Assembly (NCBI GenBank): GCA_950054485.1
Contig: CATLPD010000003.1
Coordinates: forward strand, 243,509 to 307,508
Length of the DNA: 64,000 nt
From: an uncultured Alphaproteobacteria bacterium
GTDB lineage: Bacteria > Pseudomonadota > Alphaproteobacteria > Micavibrionales > CSBR16-224
Direction of reading: 5' to 3'
Made by a program: the position numbers and the translations under genes. Numbering within the stretch: the first letter of the stretch is position 1; each line of letters opens with the position of its first letter. Below the pieces are notes generated by a model. The model was not told where the DNA came from and did no database searches. It worked only from the letters and a program-made list of their open reading frames with translations. Below are positions 1-9,291 of the stretch, one piece after another.

Positions 1-1705
1 GTGAAAGGCCGAAACGTTCGGCATGTTCAATGACCATCACGGTGGCTTCAGGAACATCAACGCCAACTTCGATAACAGTTGTGGCGACCAGAACGTCCAG
101 ATCCCCATTTTTAAACTGTTCCATGACGGCATCTTTTTCGACAGCCTTCATTCGGCCATGAACCAGACCGACGCGGCTGCCAATATGCATGCCCAGAACG
201 CGGTGGCGTTCTTCGGCGGCGGCCAGATCCAGCTTTTCCGAATCTTCGACAAGTGGGCAGACCCAATATATGCGCTCACCCTCGGATATTTTGCGTTTCA
301 GCCCGTCAATCACATCTTCCAGTCTGTCCAATGATACGACGCGTGTATCAATGGGTTTGCGCCCCGCCGGTTTTTCATCAAGACGGCTGACTTCCATATC
401 GCCATAGGCCGCAAGTGTCAGACTACGTGGAATGGGAGTTGCGGTCATAACCAGGATATCGGTTCGTGCTCCCTTTTCTGAAAAGGCAAGACGTTGATGC
501 ACGCCGAAACGGTGTTGTTCATCAATGATGGCGAGGCCCAAATCTTTGAAAATTACATCATCTTGAAACAGGGCATGGGTGCCGATAATAATTTTAGCAT
601 CGCCGTTTTTAATTCTCTCCAGAATTTCAGTTCGCGACTTCCCTTTGTCTCTTCCTGTCAAAACAGCATATTCAAAACCGACAGCATCGCAGAGCTTACC
701 CATACTTTCGGTATGCTGACGTGCTAGAATTTCTGTCGGCGCCATAAAGGCAGCTTGTGCGCCGTTGGCAACGGCATTTAACATGGCAAATAATCCGACA
801 ACGGTTTTCCCGCTGCCGACATCACCTTGAACCAGCCGTAACATACGGTCGTTTGATGCCATGTCTTTGTCGATATCATCTATCGATTTTTGTTGTGCCG
901 ATGTCAGTGTAAAGGGCAGGGCCTCTAGCATCTTGTCTTTAAGTGCTGGATCAGGTGGAAGGGCGCGCCCCAGACTGCGGGTTTGGTGGTGCCGTACAAG
1001 GCGCAACGACAGCTGGTTTGCCAGTAACTCGTCATAGGCTAAACGCTGGCGGGCTGGTGTGATCCCCTCAATGTCATCAAAGTCTGCCGGGCTGTGTGCT
1101 GCTGTGACAGATGCGTGCCAGTCGGGCCAGCCCCGCTGTTTGTTAAGCGTGCCATCAATCCATTCCGGCAGGTGTGGCAGACGCTGCAGGGCAGCCTCGA
1201 TCGTATTCAACATGCGTTTATGTGTCAGGCCGGCGGTTAAGGGGTATACAGCCTCGACAGCGGCAATTTCATCGTATTCTTCAACCGGGCCCATACGGTC
1301 GGGGTGGGCCATTTGCGGACGCCCATGATAGAATTCGATGCGTCCGCTGACCACGCGTTCTTGTCCGACAGGTAACTGCGATAACAGCCAGTCTTTGCGC
1401 GGATGAAAGAAAACCAGATCAATGCCACCGGTTTCGTCACTGCATCTGACCCGCCATGGTCTGTGGCGCGATGACCCGGGGACATGTTCGTTGACGGTCA
1501 GTTTAATCGTTGCAATACGTTCGCGCTCAAGGTCTTTGACCAGCGGACTGTAACGGCGATCAATCAGGTTGCTAGGCATGTGAAAAAGAATGTCAATAAC
1601 GGCCGGGCCGCATAATTTTTCATACAGGCCAAGCAACTTCGGCCCGACCCCGCCCAAAGTTTTGAGCGATGTAAACATCGGGTCAAGTGCAAAGGGGCGT
1701 GACAT
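1..1705 (-). CDS. recG: ATP-dependent DNA helicase RecG (3' end outside window)
   Basis: RecG is the branch-migration helicase that remodels stalled replication forks and Holliday junctions. Reading the minus strand from the ATG at 1705 gives the RecG N-terminal wedge region (start MSRPFALDPMFTSLKTLGGVG). The helicase core follows: Walker A GDVGSGKT near residue 290, the DEQH box in IIDEQHRFG near residue 395, and motif III TATPIPRS. The frame is open to base 1 and ends in the conserved EHAERFGLS segment, so only the C-terminal part is missing. The start overlaps the stop of the upstream membrane-protein gene by 23 bases, so the genes are probably cotranscribed. The product assignment is certain; the start is the obvious ATG. 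Confidence 0.95.
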   Translation of the reverse strand, partial: MSRPFALDPMFTSLKTLGGVGPKLLGLYEKLCGPAVIDILFHMPSNLIDRRYSPLVKDLERERIATIKLTVNEHVPGSSRHRPWRVRCSDETGGIDLVFFHPRKDWLLSQLPVGQERVVSGRIEFYHGRPQMAHPDRMGPVEEYDEIAAVEAVYPLTAGLTHKRMLNTIEAALQRLPHLPEWIDGTLNKQRGWPDWHASVTAAHSPADFDDIEGITPARQRLAYDELLANQLSLRLVRHHQTRSLGRALPPDPALKDKMLEALPFTLTSAQQKSIDDIDKDMASNDRMLRLVQGDVGSGKTVVGLFAMLNAVANGAQAAFMAPTEILARQHTESMGKLCDAVGFEYAVLTGRDKGKSRTEILERIKNGDAKIIIGTHALFQDDVIFKDLGLAIIDEQHRFGVHQRLAFSEKGARTDILVMTATPIPRSLTLAAYGDMEVSRLDEKPAGRKPIDTRVVSLDRLEDVIDGLKRKISEGERIYWVCPLVEDSEKLDLAAAEERHRVLGMHIGSRVGLVHGRMKAVEKDAVMEQFKNGDLDVLVATTVIEVGVDVPEATVMVIEHAERFGLS

Positions 1706-2615
1706 TATAATCCATATTTTTTGTGAGTTTTATAGCCATTCTGCCCAGCGCGAAAAAACTGACTCCGATCATCAGCAGGGCAATGGGCCAGCCCATGGTT
1801 GATGCAAAATGGTCATTTGTGAATTTACCGATATAAAAAAGCATGGAGGCTGAACCGACAAAAAGCAGTGACCGGCTGGATACATAAGTTGCAAGATAAA
1901 TGAAAAATGCGCTGAAGCCTAAAAATAAAAGCCCACCGATAGTATCTTTGACGATCATCCAAAGACTGCAGAGAGATCCGATGCTCGCAACCAAAAACCA
2001 GAAACCTGTTACAGCACGATGCCGTGTTTTGCTGATAGCCGTTAAAATAAAGATATAGCTGATGCCGATCGCAAACCCTATTTCAGCATCAAATTTTGGC
2101 AGCAAGCCGGCTATTTTTGTCAGGCAGCCAAGCAGTAACCCGAAGAAGAACAGCATGGTAAAAATCAATACTGAACGCCGGTATTTCAGAAAGATCGGGA
2201 AATGTTGTAACAGCATAAATGCAGATATTATTGCGCCGCCCTTTGCCGGATCCGGATCATCAGAGATATGACGTAGTAAAACCATCAGGCCTGTTGCCTC
2301 CAACAAAGAAGACATCAGAATCAGGGGCGTGGAAAGCGCCGTGTAGCGTTCATCATTAATTGCAATAATGGCCATGGCAAAAAGAACAAAACCAACCCCT
2401 AGTGTTGATAGAACCTGAAAGGTTATGCCAAAGGTCTTCCAAAACATACCAACAAAGAGAGCAAGCCCTGCAAAAACCAAAATTGCGCCTATATAATAAA
2501 AGAGTTTTTGCAGCGAACCGCTTGTGCTCTTTTGCACCTTGCCAAGGTCTTTGACGCTGACGTCATAGTCCCTCATCATTCTTTGTATTTCAATAATGGC
2601 GTCGTTTTTATTCAT
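1683..2615 (-). CDS. Polytopic membrane protein, DUF2157-like
   Basis: This is a 310-residue integral membrane protein. A short soluble N-terminal stretch of about 35 residues precedes roughly eight to ten hydrophobic helices (for example FYYIGAILVFAGLALFVGMF and GLLFLGFSAFFIYLATYV). The soluble start followed by many helices resembles DUF2157/DUF4401-type proteins, whose function is unknown. It overlaps the next upstream gene (2608-3192) by eight bases and recG by 23, so the three form one minus-strand unit. A partner with a single membrane anchor next to a DUF2157-like protein is a common pairing, which supports the call. No catalytic motif is visible. Confidence 0.75.
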   Translation of the reverse strand: MNKNDAIIEIQRMMRDYDVSVKDLGKVQKSTSGSLQKLFYYIGAILVFAGLALFVGMFWKTFGITFQVLSTLGVGFVLFAMAIIAINDERYTALSTPLILMSSLLEATGLMVLLRHISDDPDPAKGGAIISAFMLLQHFPIFLKYRRSVLIFTMLFFFGLLLGCLTKIAGLLPKFDAEIGFAIGISYIFILTAISKTRHRAVTGFWFLVASIGSLCSLWMIVKDTIGGLLFLGFSAFFIYLATYVSSRSLLFVGSASMLFYIGKFTNDHFASTMGWPIALLMIGVSFFALGRMAIKLTKNMDYNVTPLCT

Positions 2616-3192
2616 CGTTTTTTATCCATCCCAAAAACTGAACATCATAATGTCTATAGCCTCGCTCGGGCATAACAATTTCGTGGTGTGCGTTATCCTT
2701 AACAAGAAAGTAATTTCGGTTGTAGCGATAGCCGCTGCCGAACATTAATCCAAGTAGGCCGCTGTCGTTATATCCACGTAAATACTCAAATCGATAGCCA
2801 TCAGGCGCCGCCGTTTTGGTGTCAAGCTTTGCGTTTTGGAATTTTTCAAGCTTAACACTGTCGGTGGCTTCACCTGTGATCAGCGCGCCAATTTCCGATA
2901 CATTTTGCGTCTCGGCATCATAATGGAAAAGATGTTGAAAACGTGTGCGCTTTTCTTTTTTGTCTTCATCGGCATTCAGGTCTTCGGCCTCGGCTTTTAA
3001 GCGGCCGTCATAAACAGAATAGTAAATGCTGCGCACGTCGTTTTCATACTTGCTGAGAGTGAAAAGAAAATCATATTGTGGTGCGGGTTGGCCGACTTTT
3101 GAAACGTAGCTTGAAAAGGCGAATATCGCGATTAATAGAAACGGCAGTAAAATGCCCATGGACAAAAGCAAATTATCTTTTATAAAATTCAT
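2608..3192 (-). CDS. Membrane-anchored protein of unknown function
   Basis: The 194-residue product has one N-terminal membrane helix (about residues 8-28, LLLSMGILLPFLLIAIFAFS). A soluble domain follows, with a charged segment (about residues 70-85) and an aromatic-rich C-terminal half ending FLGWIKNDE. The topology predicts a periplasmic domain on a single anchor. Position suggests a role like the GDYXXLXY-type proteins found beside DUF2157/DUF4401 genes, but I cannot identify that signature with confidence. Its end overlaps the start of the polytopic membrane gene, which implies translational coupling. No enzyme family is recognised. Confidence 0.7.
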   Translation of the reverse strand: MNFIKDNLLLSMGILLPFLLIAIFAFSSYVSKVGQPAPQYDFLFTLSKYENDVRSIYYSVYDGRLKAEAEDLNADEDKKEKRTRFQHLFHYDAETQNVSEIGALITGEATDSVKLEKFQNAKLDTKTAAPDGYRFEYLRGYNDSGLLGLMFGSGYRYNRNYFLVKDNAHHEIVMPERGYRHYDVQFLGWIKNDE

Positions 3193-3224
3193 ATGTGCCT
3201 CTTTAATAAAATATCAGGTTAATA

Positions 3225-3512
3225 ATGAACCAGAATTTAGAAAATAACAAGCATGAGCCCTTGGATGCCAAAAGAAAGCGCCTGCGGTTCCGTAGTTGGC
3301 ATCGCGGTACCAAGGAGATGGATTTTGTACTGGGAAATTTTGCGGACAAATATGTTTTTGATTTTGAATCAAAGCAGTTGGATTTATACGACAGGCTTTT
3401 AAATAACAGCGATCCTGATCTTTATAACTGGTTATCGGGCAACGAGCCCGTGCCGCCAGCCGAGGATAACGAGGTTATGCAACTGTTCCTGAGGTTTGAA
3501 TTGATAAAGTAA
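3225..3512 (+). CDS. sdhE: FAD assembly factor SdhE (succinate dehydrogenase assembly factor 2)
   Basis: SdhE (Sdh5/YgfY, DUF339) is a small soluble protein that promotes covalent flavinylation of succinate dehydrogenase and fumarate reductase. The 95-residue product has the expected size plus a short N-terminal extension. It carries the signature RSWHRGTKEMD, matching the essential RGxxE-type motif, followed by the helical DxYxxLLxxxDxDLYxW pattern. It is transcribed divergently from the membrane-protein/recG unit and lies near mfd, an arrangement common in alphaproteobacteria. The start ATG at 3225 is 33 bases from the divergent gene start, so the two promoters must overlap. Confidence 0.93.
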   Translation: MNQNLENNKHEPLDAKRKRLRFRSWHRGTKEMDFVLGNFADKYVFDFESKQLDLYDRLLNNSDPDLYNWLSGNEPVPPAEDNEVMQLFLRFELIK

Positions 3513-3641
3513 GTTTTCATATTTGAGTTGAGGCTCATTGTATTTTATATAATTTGATAAAAATGATTACTTGCACAATTCGCTGACAATGATCTTATTG
3601 ACGCATTATCGAAAGCAGCGCATTAAAAACTGAAGCGATAA

Positions 3642-4100
3642 TTATCCGTGAAAGATTGAATGAATAAAGCTGTAGGTTAGATCAAAACTGAACTTGGCTG
3701 CGACAAACATAATCCCAAACCAGATGATATTTGCGATCCAGCCCAGCTTTTTCAAATAGCGTAGATCGGGAAAGGGTGGGTTTCGCCTTTTTTGCCACGA
3801 CATAATGAAATAATTGGTCATGTAGAGCAGAACACCGAAAATATCCGCAAAGCAAATCAGACCGATCAGGAAAAACAGTACGCCTGTAAAGGTCAGGAAC
3901 TGTGCCTCGGGTGACATCCAGAACAGGTAAACGCAGATGATAACCCATCCGACAACAGCATTGGCAATTGAATCCAGCAAATTCCATTGCAGGAACGACC
4001 GTTCCAACAATACCGTTGGGTCCACACGGCCGCTACGGCGCGTGGGGTTCGGTCTGGCATCTTCTTCATCGACGTTTTTTAAATAATCTGAAACACCCAT
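3642..4100 (-). CDS. Small membrane protein, conserved hypothetical
   Basis: I chose the ATG at 4100 (MGVSDYLKNVDEEDA), giving 152 residues. The longer open frame would run into the mfd start region and has no membrane-protein character there. The protein has an acidic, then arginine-rich cytoplasmic N-terminus of about 45 residues. Three or four hydrophobic helices follow (SIANAVVGWVIICVYLFWM, TFTGVLFFLIGLICFADIF and WIANIIWFGIMFVAAKF). It is transcribed away from mfd, with 75 bases between starts. No family with a known function is recognised. Confidence 0.7.
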   Translation of the reverse strand: MGVSDYLKNVDEEDARPNPTRRSGRVDPTVLLERSFLQWNLLDSIANAVVGWVIICVYLFWMSPEAQFLTFTGVLFFLIGLICFADIFGVLLYMTNYFIMSWQKRRNPPFPDLRYLKKLGWIANIIWFGIMFVAAKFSFDLTYSFIHSIFHG

Positions 4101-4175
4101 ATTTTTATTATTGCAGAGTTTTCTCAGGAAATATAGATTTCTTTTCCGCTTTGGGGCGCTATCTGGTATAACGCG

Positions 4176-7100
4176 ATGATGGAACAAACAGCTGAAATTA
4201 TTGATGTTGCGAAAGGGCAGAGTGCGGAGACTCTTCACGGGGTTCCGCACGGCTATGATGCGCTTTATGTCAGCAATCTGGTTCAAAAGGCACCCTCGAA
4301 AACAGTTCTGCATATTGCAACGGATGATCTTGCCGCCGCACGGCTGGAGGAGGGCATTTCTTTCTTTGCACCCGATGTTGAAATTTTGAAGTTTCCGGCT
4401 TGGGATTGCCTGCCATACGATCGTGTATCACCCAGTTCTGACATTATTGGTGAACGTGTAAAAACTTTGACCAAACTGTTAAAAGGTGATCAGAACAGCC
4501 CACGCCTGATCATCACAACGATTAATGCGGTTCTGCAGAAGCTTCCGCCTAAATCGCAATTTGAAAGCGGCGATATGTCATTACAGGTTGGCAAGGTAAC
4601 ATCGCCGCAAAAGCTGATATCCTTTTTATCAGATAGCGGTTTTTATCGCGTTGATACCGTCCGGGAGCCGGGTGAATTCGCTGTGCGTGGTGATATTATA
4701 GACGTCTATCCTGCCGAAGCTGAAATGCCGGGCCGTATCGATTTTTTCGGTGACGATGTTGAGCAGATGCGACTGTTTGATCCCATGAGCCAGCGCACAA
4801 TCGAAAACATCACATCGCTTTCTTTTGCGCCGGTATCGGAAGTGATACTGAATGAAAATACGATCCGTAATTTTCGTGCCAATTACCGCGAGATGTTCGG
4901 TATGCCGAAAGACACGGATATTTTGTATGAGAACATCAAGGAAGGCCGCAGTCACCCCGGTATGGAACATTGGCTGCCGATGTTTTTTAAAGAGCCCCTG
5001 TGTACCGTATTCGATTTTATAAAAGATGCTGTCATCACGTGTGATCCGCAAATCGCATTGGCCGAGGCAGAGCGCCTGAAGCAGGTTGAAGATTTTTACG
5101 ACGCCCGCATCGCGATGCAAAATATTGAAGAGAAAACGAAAGCACCCGTATACCACCCTGTAGAAATCGGCAGTTTGTTTTTGTCTGCGCAGGACCTGAA
5201 CGCGCGGTTTAATCATTATAATGTCATTCATTTTTCGCCTTTCGCAGCGGCCAACGGCGGGCAGGATGCAGGTGCGCGCAAGGGCCGTGATTTTGGCGAT
5301 GTGCGATCAAACCCCAATCTTGATATTTATGGCGAAACGGCAGCGCATATCAAACAATTGCAGGGGCAGAAAAAACGCGTTTTGGTGACAGCCTATAGTG
5401 ACGGTGCACGCGATCGTTTGAAAACTGTTTTGGGCGAGCACGGTATTTCGTCTGCGCAGTCTGTTGCCAGTTGGCAATCGGTCGAGGGGCTGAAACCCAA
5501 AGCGGTTGGTTTTGTCACGTTGGCTTTGGAACAAGGGTTTGAAACAGATGATCTGGCGATCCTGACGGAGCAAGACATCTTGGGTGATCGTTTATCGCGC
5601 CCGACACGTAAACGCAAAAAATCATCCGAAGAATTTCTGACCGAGCTGTCGCAACTGTCCGAAGGTGATTACGTTGTGCATGATGAAAATGGTATCGGTA
5701 AATTTGAAAAGCTGGAGACGCTGACCATTCGTGGTGTGGCGCACGACTGTTTGAAATTGATCTACAGCGGTGGTGACAGATTGTTCGTGCCTGTTGAAAA
5801 TCTGGAAGTCCTGACACGTTACGGATCAGAAGACAGTATCGCGCAGCTTGATAAACTTGGCGGGGCAGGATGGCAGGCCCGTAAGGCCAAGGTCAAAAAA
5901 GACCTGTTGGTGATTGCGGGCGAGCTGTTGAAAATTGCGGCCGCAAGACTGTTGAAAAAGACCGAGCAAATTGATCCGCCCAAAACGGACTACGAAAAAT
6001 TTGCAGCCGGCTTTCCCTATGTTGAAACGGATGACCAGCAACGCGCGATTGATGATGTGATTGAAGATTTAAATCAGGGGCGCGCGATGGACCGTCTGGT
6101 CTGCGGTGATGTCGGGTTTGGTAAAACGGAAGTCGCATTGCGTGCTGCATTTATTGTCGCGATGGCGGGGTATCAGGTGGCAATAGTCGCGCCGACAACT
6201 TTGCTTGCGCGGCAACACTATCAGGAATTCATGCGTCGTTTTAAAGGCTTTCCGCTGCGCATCGTACAGCTTTCACGCCTTGTAAAACCGTCTGAGGCCA
6301 AACGCGTTAAAGACGAAATACAATCGGGCGAGGCCAATATCGTTGTCGGTACACATGCCCTGTTGGGGAAAACGGTTAAGTTCAATCACCTGGGTTTGAT
6401 GATTGTTGATGAAGAACAACGTTTCGGCGTTAAACAAAAAGAACGCCTAAAAGAATTGCAGGATAACGTGCATGTTCTGACATTAACCGCAACGCCGATC
6501 CCAAGAACGCTGCAGATGTCATTGACCGGCGTTAAAGACCTGAGCCTGATGGCAACGCCGCCGATTGATCGTCTGGCAGTACGCACATTTATCATGCCGC
6601 GTGACCCTGTTATCTTGCGCGAGGCCCTGATGCGGGAACATTTCCGTTCGGGGCAGTCCTTTTATGTTGTGCCGCGCATTTCCGATCTGGCCGATATCGA
6701 AACATTTTTGCAAGATCTGGTGCCGGAATTAAAAACGATTACTGCCCACGGGCAAATGGATGGGGACGAACTGGAAGATCGCGTCGCCGCATTTATTGAT
6801 GGTAAATATGATGTCCTGCTGGCAACGAATATTATTGAATCCGGTATTGATATTCCGAATGTGAATACGATCGTTATCCACCGCGCCGAAATGTTTGGCC
6901 TTGCCCAGCTGTATCAATTACGCGGCAGAATCGGGCGATCAAAGGCGCGCGGCTATGCTTATCTGACCTACCAACCGGACAAGAAACTGACCAAGACCGC
7001 AGAACAACGTCTGAAAGTTCTGGAGCAATTAAATACGCTGGGTGCCGGTTTCCAATTGGCAAGCCATGACATGGATATTCGCGGGGCAGGCAACCTGCTG

Positions 7101-7688
7101 GGCGAGGAACAATCAGGTCACATCAAAGAAGTCGGTGTTGAATTGTATCACCAAATGCTGGAGGAAGCGGTTGCGGCCGTACGCGAAGGGCGTGACACAA
7201 TTGACGGCGATGAGGTGATTGAACAACACAGCTTTACCCCGCAAATTGAACTGGGCATGCCTGTTCTGATCCCGGAGAGCTTTGTCAAAGACATCAATGT
7301 GCGTTTGCAGCTTTATCGTCGTCTATCAGAACTGGTTGATGATCAGGACATTGATGCATTTGCTGCCGAGCTGACCGATCGCTTTGGTGAAATGCCTGAA
7401 GAGGTACAAAACCTTTTGGATATTATTTCGATCAAACAACTGGCGCGACAGGCTGGTATATCAAAGGTCGAGGCCGGGCCGAAAGGCGCCCTGATGGCCT
7501 TTCATGAAGACACATGCGAATACGCGAACGCGCTGGTGTCCTACATATCCGAGAACGCCGGAACTGTTAAATTACGACCTGACCAGAAACTGGTTTTTGT
7601 ACGTGTATGGCCTGATAACAGACACCGCGTTAAAGGCGTGCGGACAATTCTGAGAACTTTAGTCGGTTTGAAGGCCGGACAGGCTTAG
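4176..7688 (+). CDS. mfd: Transcription-repair coupling factor Mfd
   Basis: Mfd is the DNA translocase that displaces RNA polymerase stalled at lesions and recruits UvrA. The 1170-residue product has full family length. Its domains are a UvrB-like N-terminal region (about 1-350), a CarD-like RNA-polymerase-interacting domain (about 485-560, GDYVVHDENGIGKFE), a RecG-like helicase core, and the C-terminal TRCF domain (about 1010-1130). The core has Walker A GDVGFGKTE at about residue 643, VDEEQRFG at about 744 and TATPIPRTL. The tandem ATG at 4176 is the start. The convergent downstream gene overlaps its last four bases. All key helicase motifs are intact. Confidence 0.97.
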   Translation: MMEQTAEIIDVAKGQSAETLHGVPHGYDALYVSNLVQKAPSKTVLHIATDDLAAARLEEGISFFAPDVEILKFPAWDCLPYDRVSPSSDIIGERVKTLTKLLKGDQNSPRLIITTINAVLQKLPPKSQFESGDMSLQVGKVTSPQKLISFLSDSGFYRVDTVREPGEFAVRGDIIDVYPAEAEMPGRIDFFGDDVEQMRLFDPMSQRTIENITSLSFAPVSEVILNENTIRNFRANYREMFGMPKDTDILYENIKEGRSHPGMEHWLPMFFKEPLCTVFDFIKDAVITCDPQIALAEAERLKQVEDFYDARIAMQNIEEKTKAPVYHPVEIGSLFLSAQDLNARFNHYNVIHFSPFAAANGGQDAGARKGRDFGDVRSNPNLDIYGETAAHIKQLQGQKKRVLVTAYSDGARDRLKTVLGEHGISSAQSVASWQSVEGLKPKAVGFVTLALEQGFETDDLAILTEQDILGDRLSRPTRKRKKSSEEFLTELSQLSEGDYVVHDENGIGKFEKLETLTIRGVAHDCLKLIYSGGDRLFVPVENLEVLTRYGSEDSIAQLDKLGGAGWQARKAKVKKDLLVIAGELLKIAAARLLKKTEQIDPPKTDYEKFAAGFPYVETDDQQRAIDDVIEDLNQGRAMDRLVCGDVGFGKTEVALRAAFIVAMAGYQVAIVAPTTLLARQHYQEFMRRFKGFPLRIVQLSRLVKPSEAKRVKDEIQSGEANIVVGTHALLGKTVKFNHLGLMIVDEEQRFGVKQKERLKELQDNVHVLTLTATPIPRTLQMSLTGVKDLSLMATPPIDRLAVRTFIMPRDPVILREALMREHFRSGQSFYVVPRISDLADIETFLQDLVPELKTITAHGQMDGDELEDRVAAFIDGKYDVLLATNIIESGIDIPNVNTIVIHRAEMFGLAQLYQLRGRIGRSKARGYAYLTYQPDKKLTKTAEQRLKVLEQLNTLGAGFQLASHDMDIRGAGNLLGEEQSGHIKEVGVELYHQMLEEAVAAVREGRDTIDGDEVIEQHSFTPQIELGMPVLIPESFVKDINVRLQLYRRLSELVDDQDIDAFAAELTDRFGEMPEEVQNLLDIISIKQLARQAGISKVEAGPKGALMAFHEDTCEYANALVSYISENAGTVKLRPDQKLVFVRVWPDNRHRVKGVRTILRTLVGLKAGQA

Positions 7689-8377
7689 GGTTTTAAAGGT
7701 TTCCAGCCCTTAAGTTTTTTCTTCATATCCCGAAAATCACGAACGGTGTTTCCAAGTTTCATATGCAGGTTTGTACCTGCTAGTGAATAGGAAAAGCGAT
7801 GCGCGTTTTCACCGTGGTCATAAAAACGTTGCAGATCTTGCAGTGAATATTTTTCTGACAGTGTTTTAATAAGCTCGTCTTCGCTCATTTTTTTAGGTAT
7901 GAACCCGATTATCTGTAAAAAATCGCCAAGCTCGTACATATTTTCGAATTGAAAATAATCCAGCGGTGATATGCCACGATCGTCATTCGCCAAGGCCCTC
8001 AGCAGATATTGGTTCAGATATGGCGCGCGTGTCAAATCAGTTTGGCTATATACATTGTAAACTTCAGTAAACTGATTCTTCTGTGCAACACCCTTAAAGT
8101 CGACTCTCGGACTGTTGGGCATTACGATTAGAACAATCTGCGTAAGATCGGCGTCTTCATTTTCAAGGAATTTTTGAATATCTTTTTCATTTTTAAGGAT
8201 AATCGTACTTCTGATCACCGAACTTAATGAAGATTCGTTGATCTTCCCGCCATCTTGAATATAGTCTGCAACATAGTTCATGTACGATTTTATGCTTTTG
8301 TAATCCAGCGCTTCAAAAGATGGCCACAATAAAGCATGCTCTGCAATAAACTTTTGTATATGTGTAGACTTTGACAT
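7685..8377 (-). CDS. Unknown protein, member 1 of a local three-paralogue family
   Basis: The 230-residue soluble protein is not recognised. Its N-terminus (MSKSTHIQKF) matches that of the third gene in the run (MSKSPHIQAV). All three share a pattern of aromatic residues followed by YI..GG (here YVADYIQDGGKIN) near residues 30-45 and a basic C-terminal tail ending in a tryptophan-proline motif (here LKGWKPLKP). No signal peptide, membrane helix or catalytic motif is visible. The gene overlaps the mfd stop by four bases and lies seven bases after the second family member, so the three minus-strand genes are probably one operon. Confidence 0.7.
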   Translation of the reverse strand: MSKSTHIQKFIAEHALLWPSFEALDYKSIKSYMNYVADYIQDGGKINESSLSSVIRSTIILKNEKDIQKFLENEDADLTQIVLIVMPNSPRVDFKGVAQKNQFTEVYNVYSQTDLTRAPYLNQYLLRALANDDRGISPLDYFQFENMYELGDFLQIIGFIPKKMSEDELIKTLSEKYSLQDLQRFYDHGENAHRFSYSLAGTNLHMKLGNTVRDFRDMKKKLKGWKPLKP

Positions 8378-8384
8378 TTATAAA

Positions 8385-9257
8385 CTATCTTCCGTATCTG
8401 TAATAGCGTTTGCGCGCATCGGCAATTGTGCGCAGTTCAATTATGCGGTCTATATCGTGCGCCCGTTTTTTTGGATCACTTTGATCTTCTTCTTTTGGCG
8501 GTGTCGTATCAAGTGGCGCCCAGTTTCTAACCTTTTTCTCAAGCGCGCTACACTGACTAAATTTTTCTTTTAAGGTACTTACGATTTTATCCCGTTCAGG
8601 CAGGCTGTTATTCAAATAGTTCGAAAGCCCGGCGCTTTTTGATGTCTCTCCGTAAAAACGATTTTTAAAAGCATCAATCTGGATTTTGTCATTTTGATGT
8701 GTTTTATATCCGTCATTTTTTGTGATGATATCTGAAATTTCAGAAAGAGGTTTTGTCTCTAGAATATACTCCAGAAAATTGGCTGCGCATGAGTTAATAT
8801 TGTGATGCGGGCAAATAGATTTTGAAATCACAAGATATTCGACAATGTTACCATTGAAAAACTTTCTTAAGGCGTCGGTCTCTAGATCGTCTGAAAGGCG
8901 TTTAATAATTTCAGGTGTAATATAGGGCGGAGCATGATATCCCATAGGCTCGTCAATAGACAGAAATTGAAGCCCGCTGTCTTTTTTAGGACGTATCAAA
9001 TGGTGGCTGTTTTCAAAAAGATAATGGATTACTGCGCCGCTGTGATCTTTATAAATTTTATTCTGATCGAGTGGTTTTGCCAGAAATATACGGCTGACTG
9101 TGGGCTGCTTGGATATCATCGACAGGCGTAATTCACCGCCATTTAACAGATAGCTTTTGACAAAGCGGTAATAATCATCATCGCTGGCAATTTGAAAGTG
9201 GCCGCCGTTTTGAAACGGTAGATGTGAAGTAGGTGCAGACATGCTGGAAATTACCAT
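8385..9257 (-). CDS. Unknown protein, member 2 of a local three-paralogue family
   Basis: The 290-residue product shares with its neighbours the N-terminal YRFVKSYLLNGGEL pattern and the late VRNWAPL motif, here followed by an extra charged tail of about 40 residues. An internal CPHHNINSC segment is specific to this member. The start may be the ATG at 9257 or the one at 9242 (MSAPTSHLPF). Neither has a strong ribosome site, so I list the longer form. It lies between the two other family members on the same strand. Function is unknown. The divergence between members suggests old duplication rather than recent copying. Confidence 0.68.
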   Translation of the reverse strand: MVISSMSAPTSHLPFQNGGHFQIASDDDYYRFVKSYLLNGGELRLSMISKQPTVSRIFLAKPLDQNKIYKDHSGAVIHYLFENSHHLIRPKKDSGLQFLSIDEPMGYHAPPYITPEIIKRLSDDLETDALRKFFNGNIVEYLVISKSICPHHNINSCAANFLEYILETKPLSEISDIITKNDGYKTHQNDKIQIDAFKNRFYGETSKSAGLSNYLNNSLPERDKIVSTLKEKFSQCSALEKKVRNWAPLDTTPPKEEDQSDPKKRAHDIDRIIELRTIADARKRYYRYGR

Positions 9258-9291
9258 TTTTCACCATTTGAGTCAATATGTAAAACTGATT

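Noticed and set aside
3225..4176. Longer start for the small membrane protein at base 4313
   Set aside because: It would overlap the mfd start by over 130 bases, and the extra residues lack membrane-protein or family character; ATG 4100 is more natural.
4629..5231. 200-codon minus-strand frame inside mfd
   Set aside because: It lies wholly antisense to a conserved part of mfd and shows no family features.
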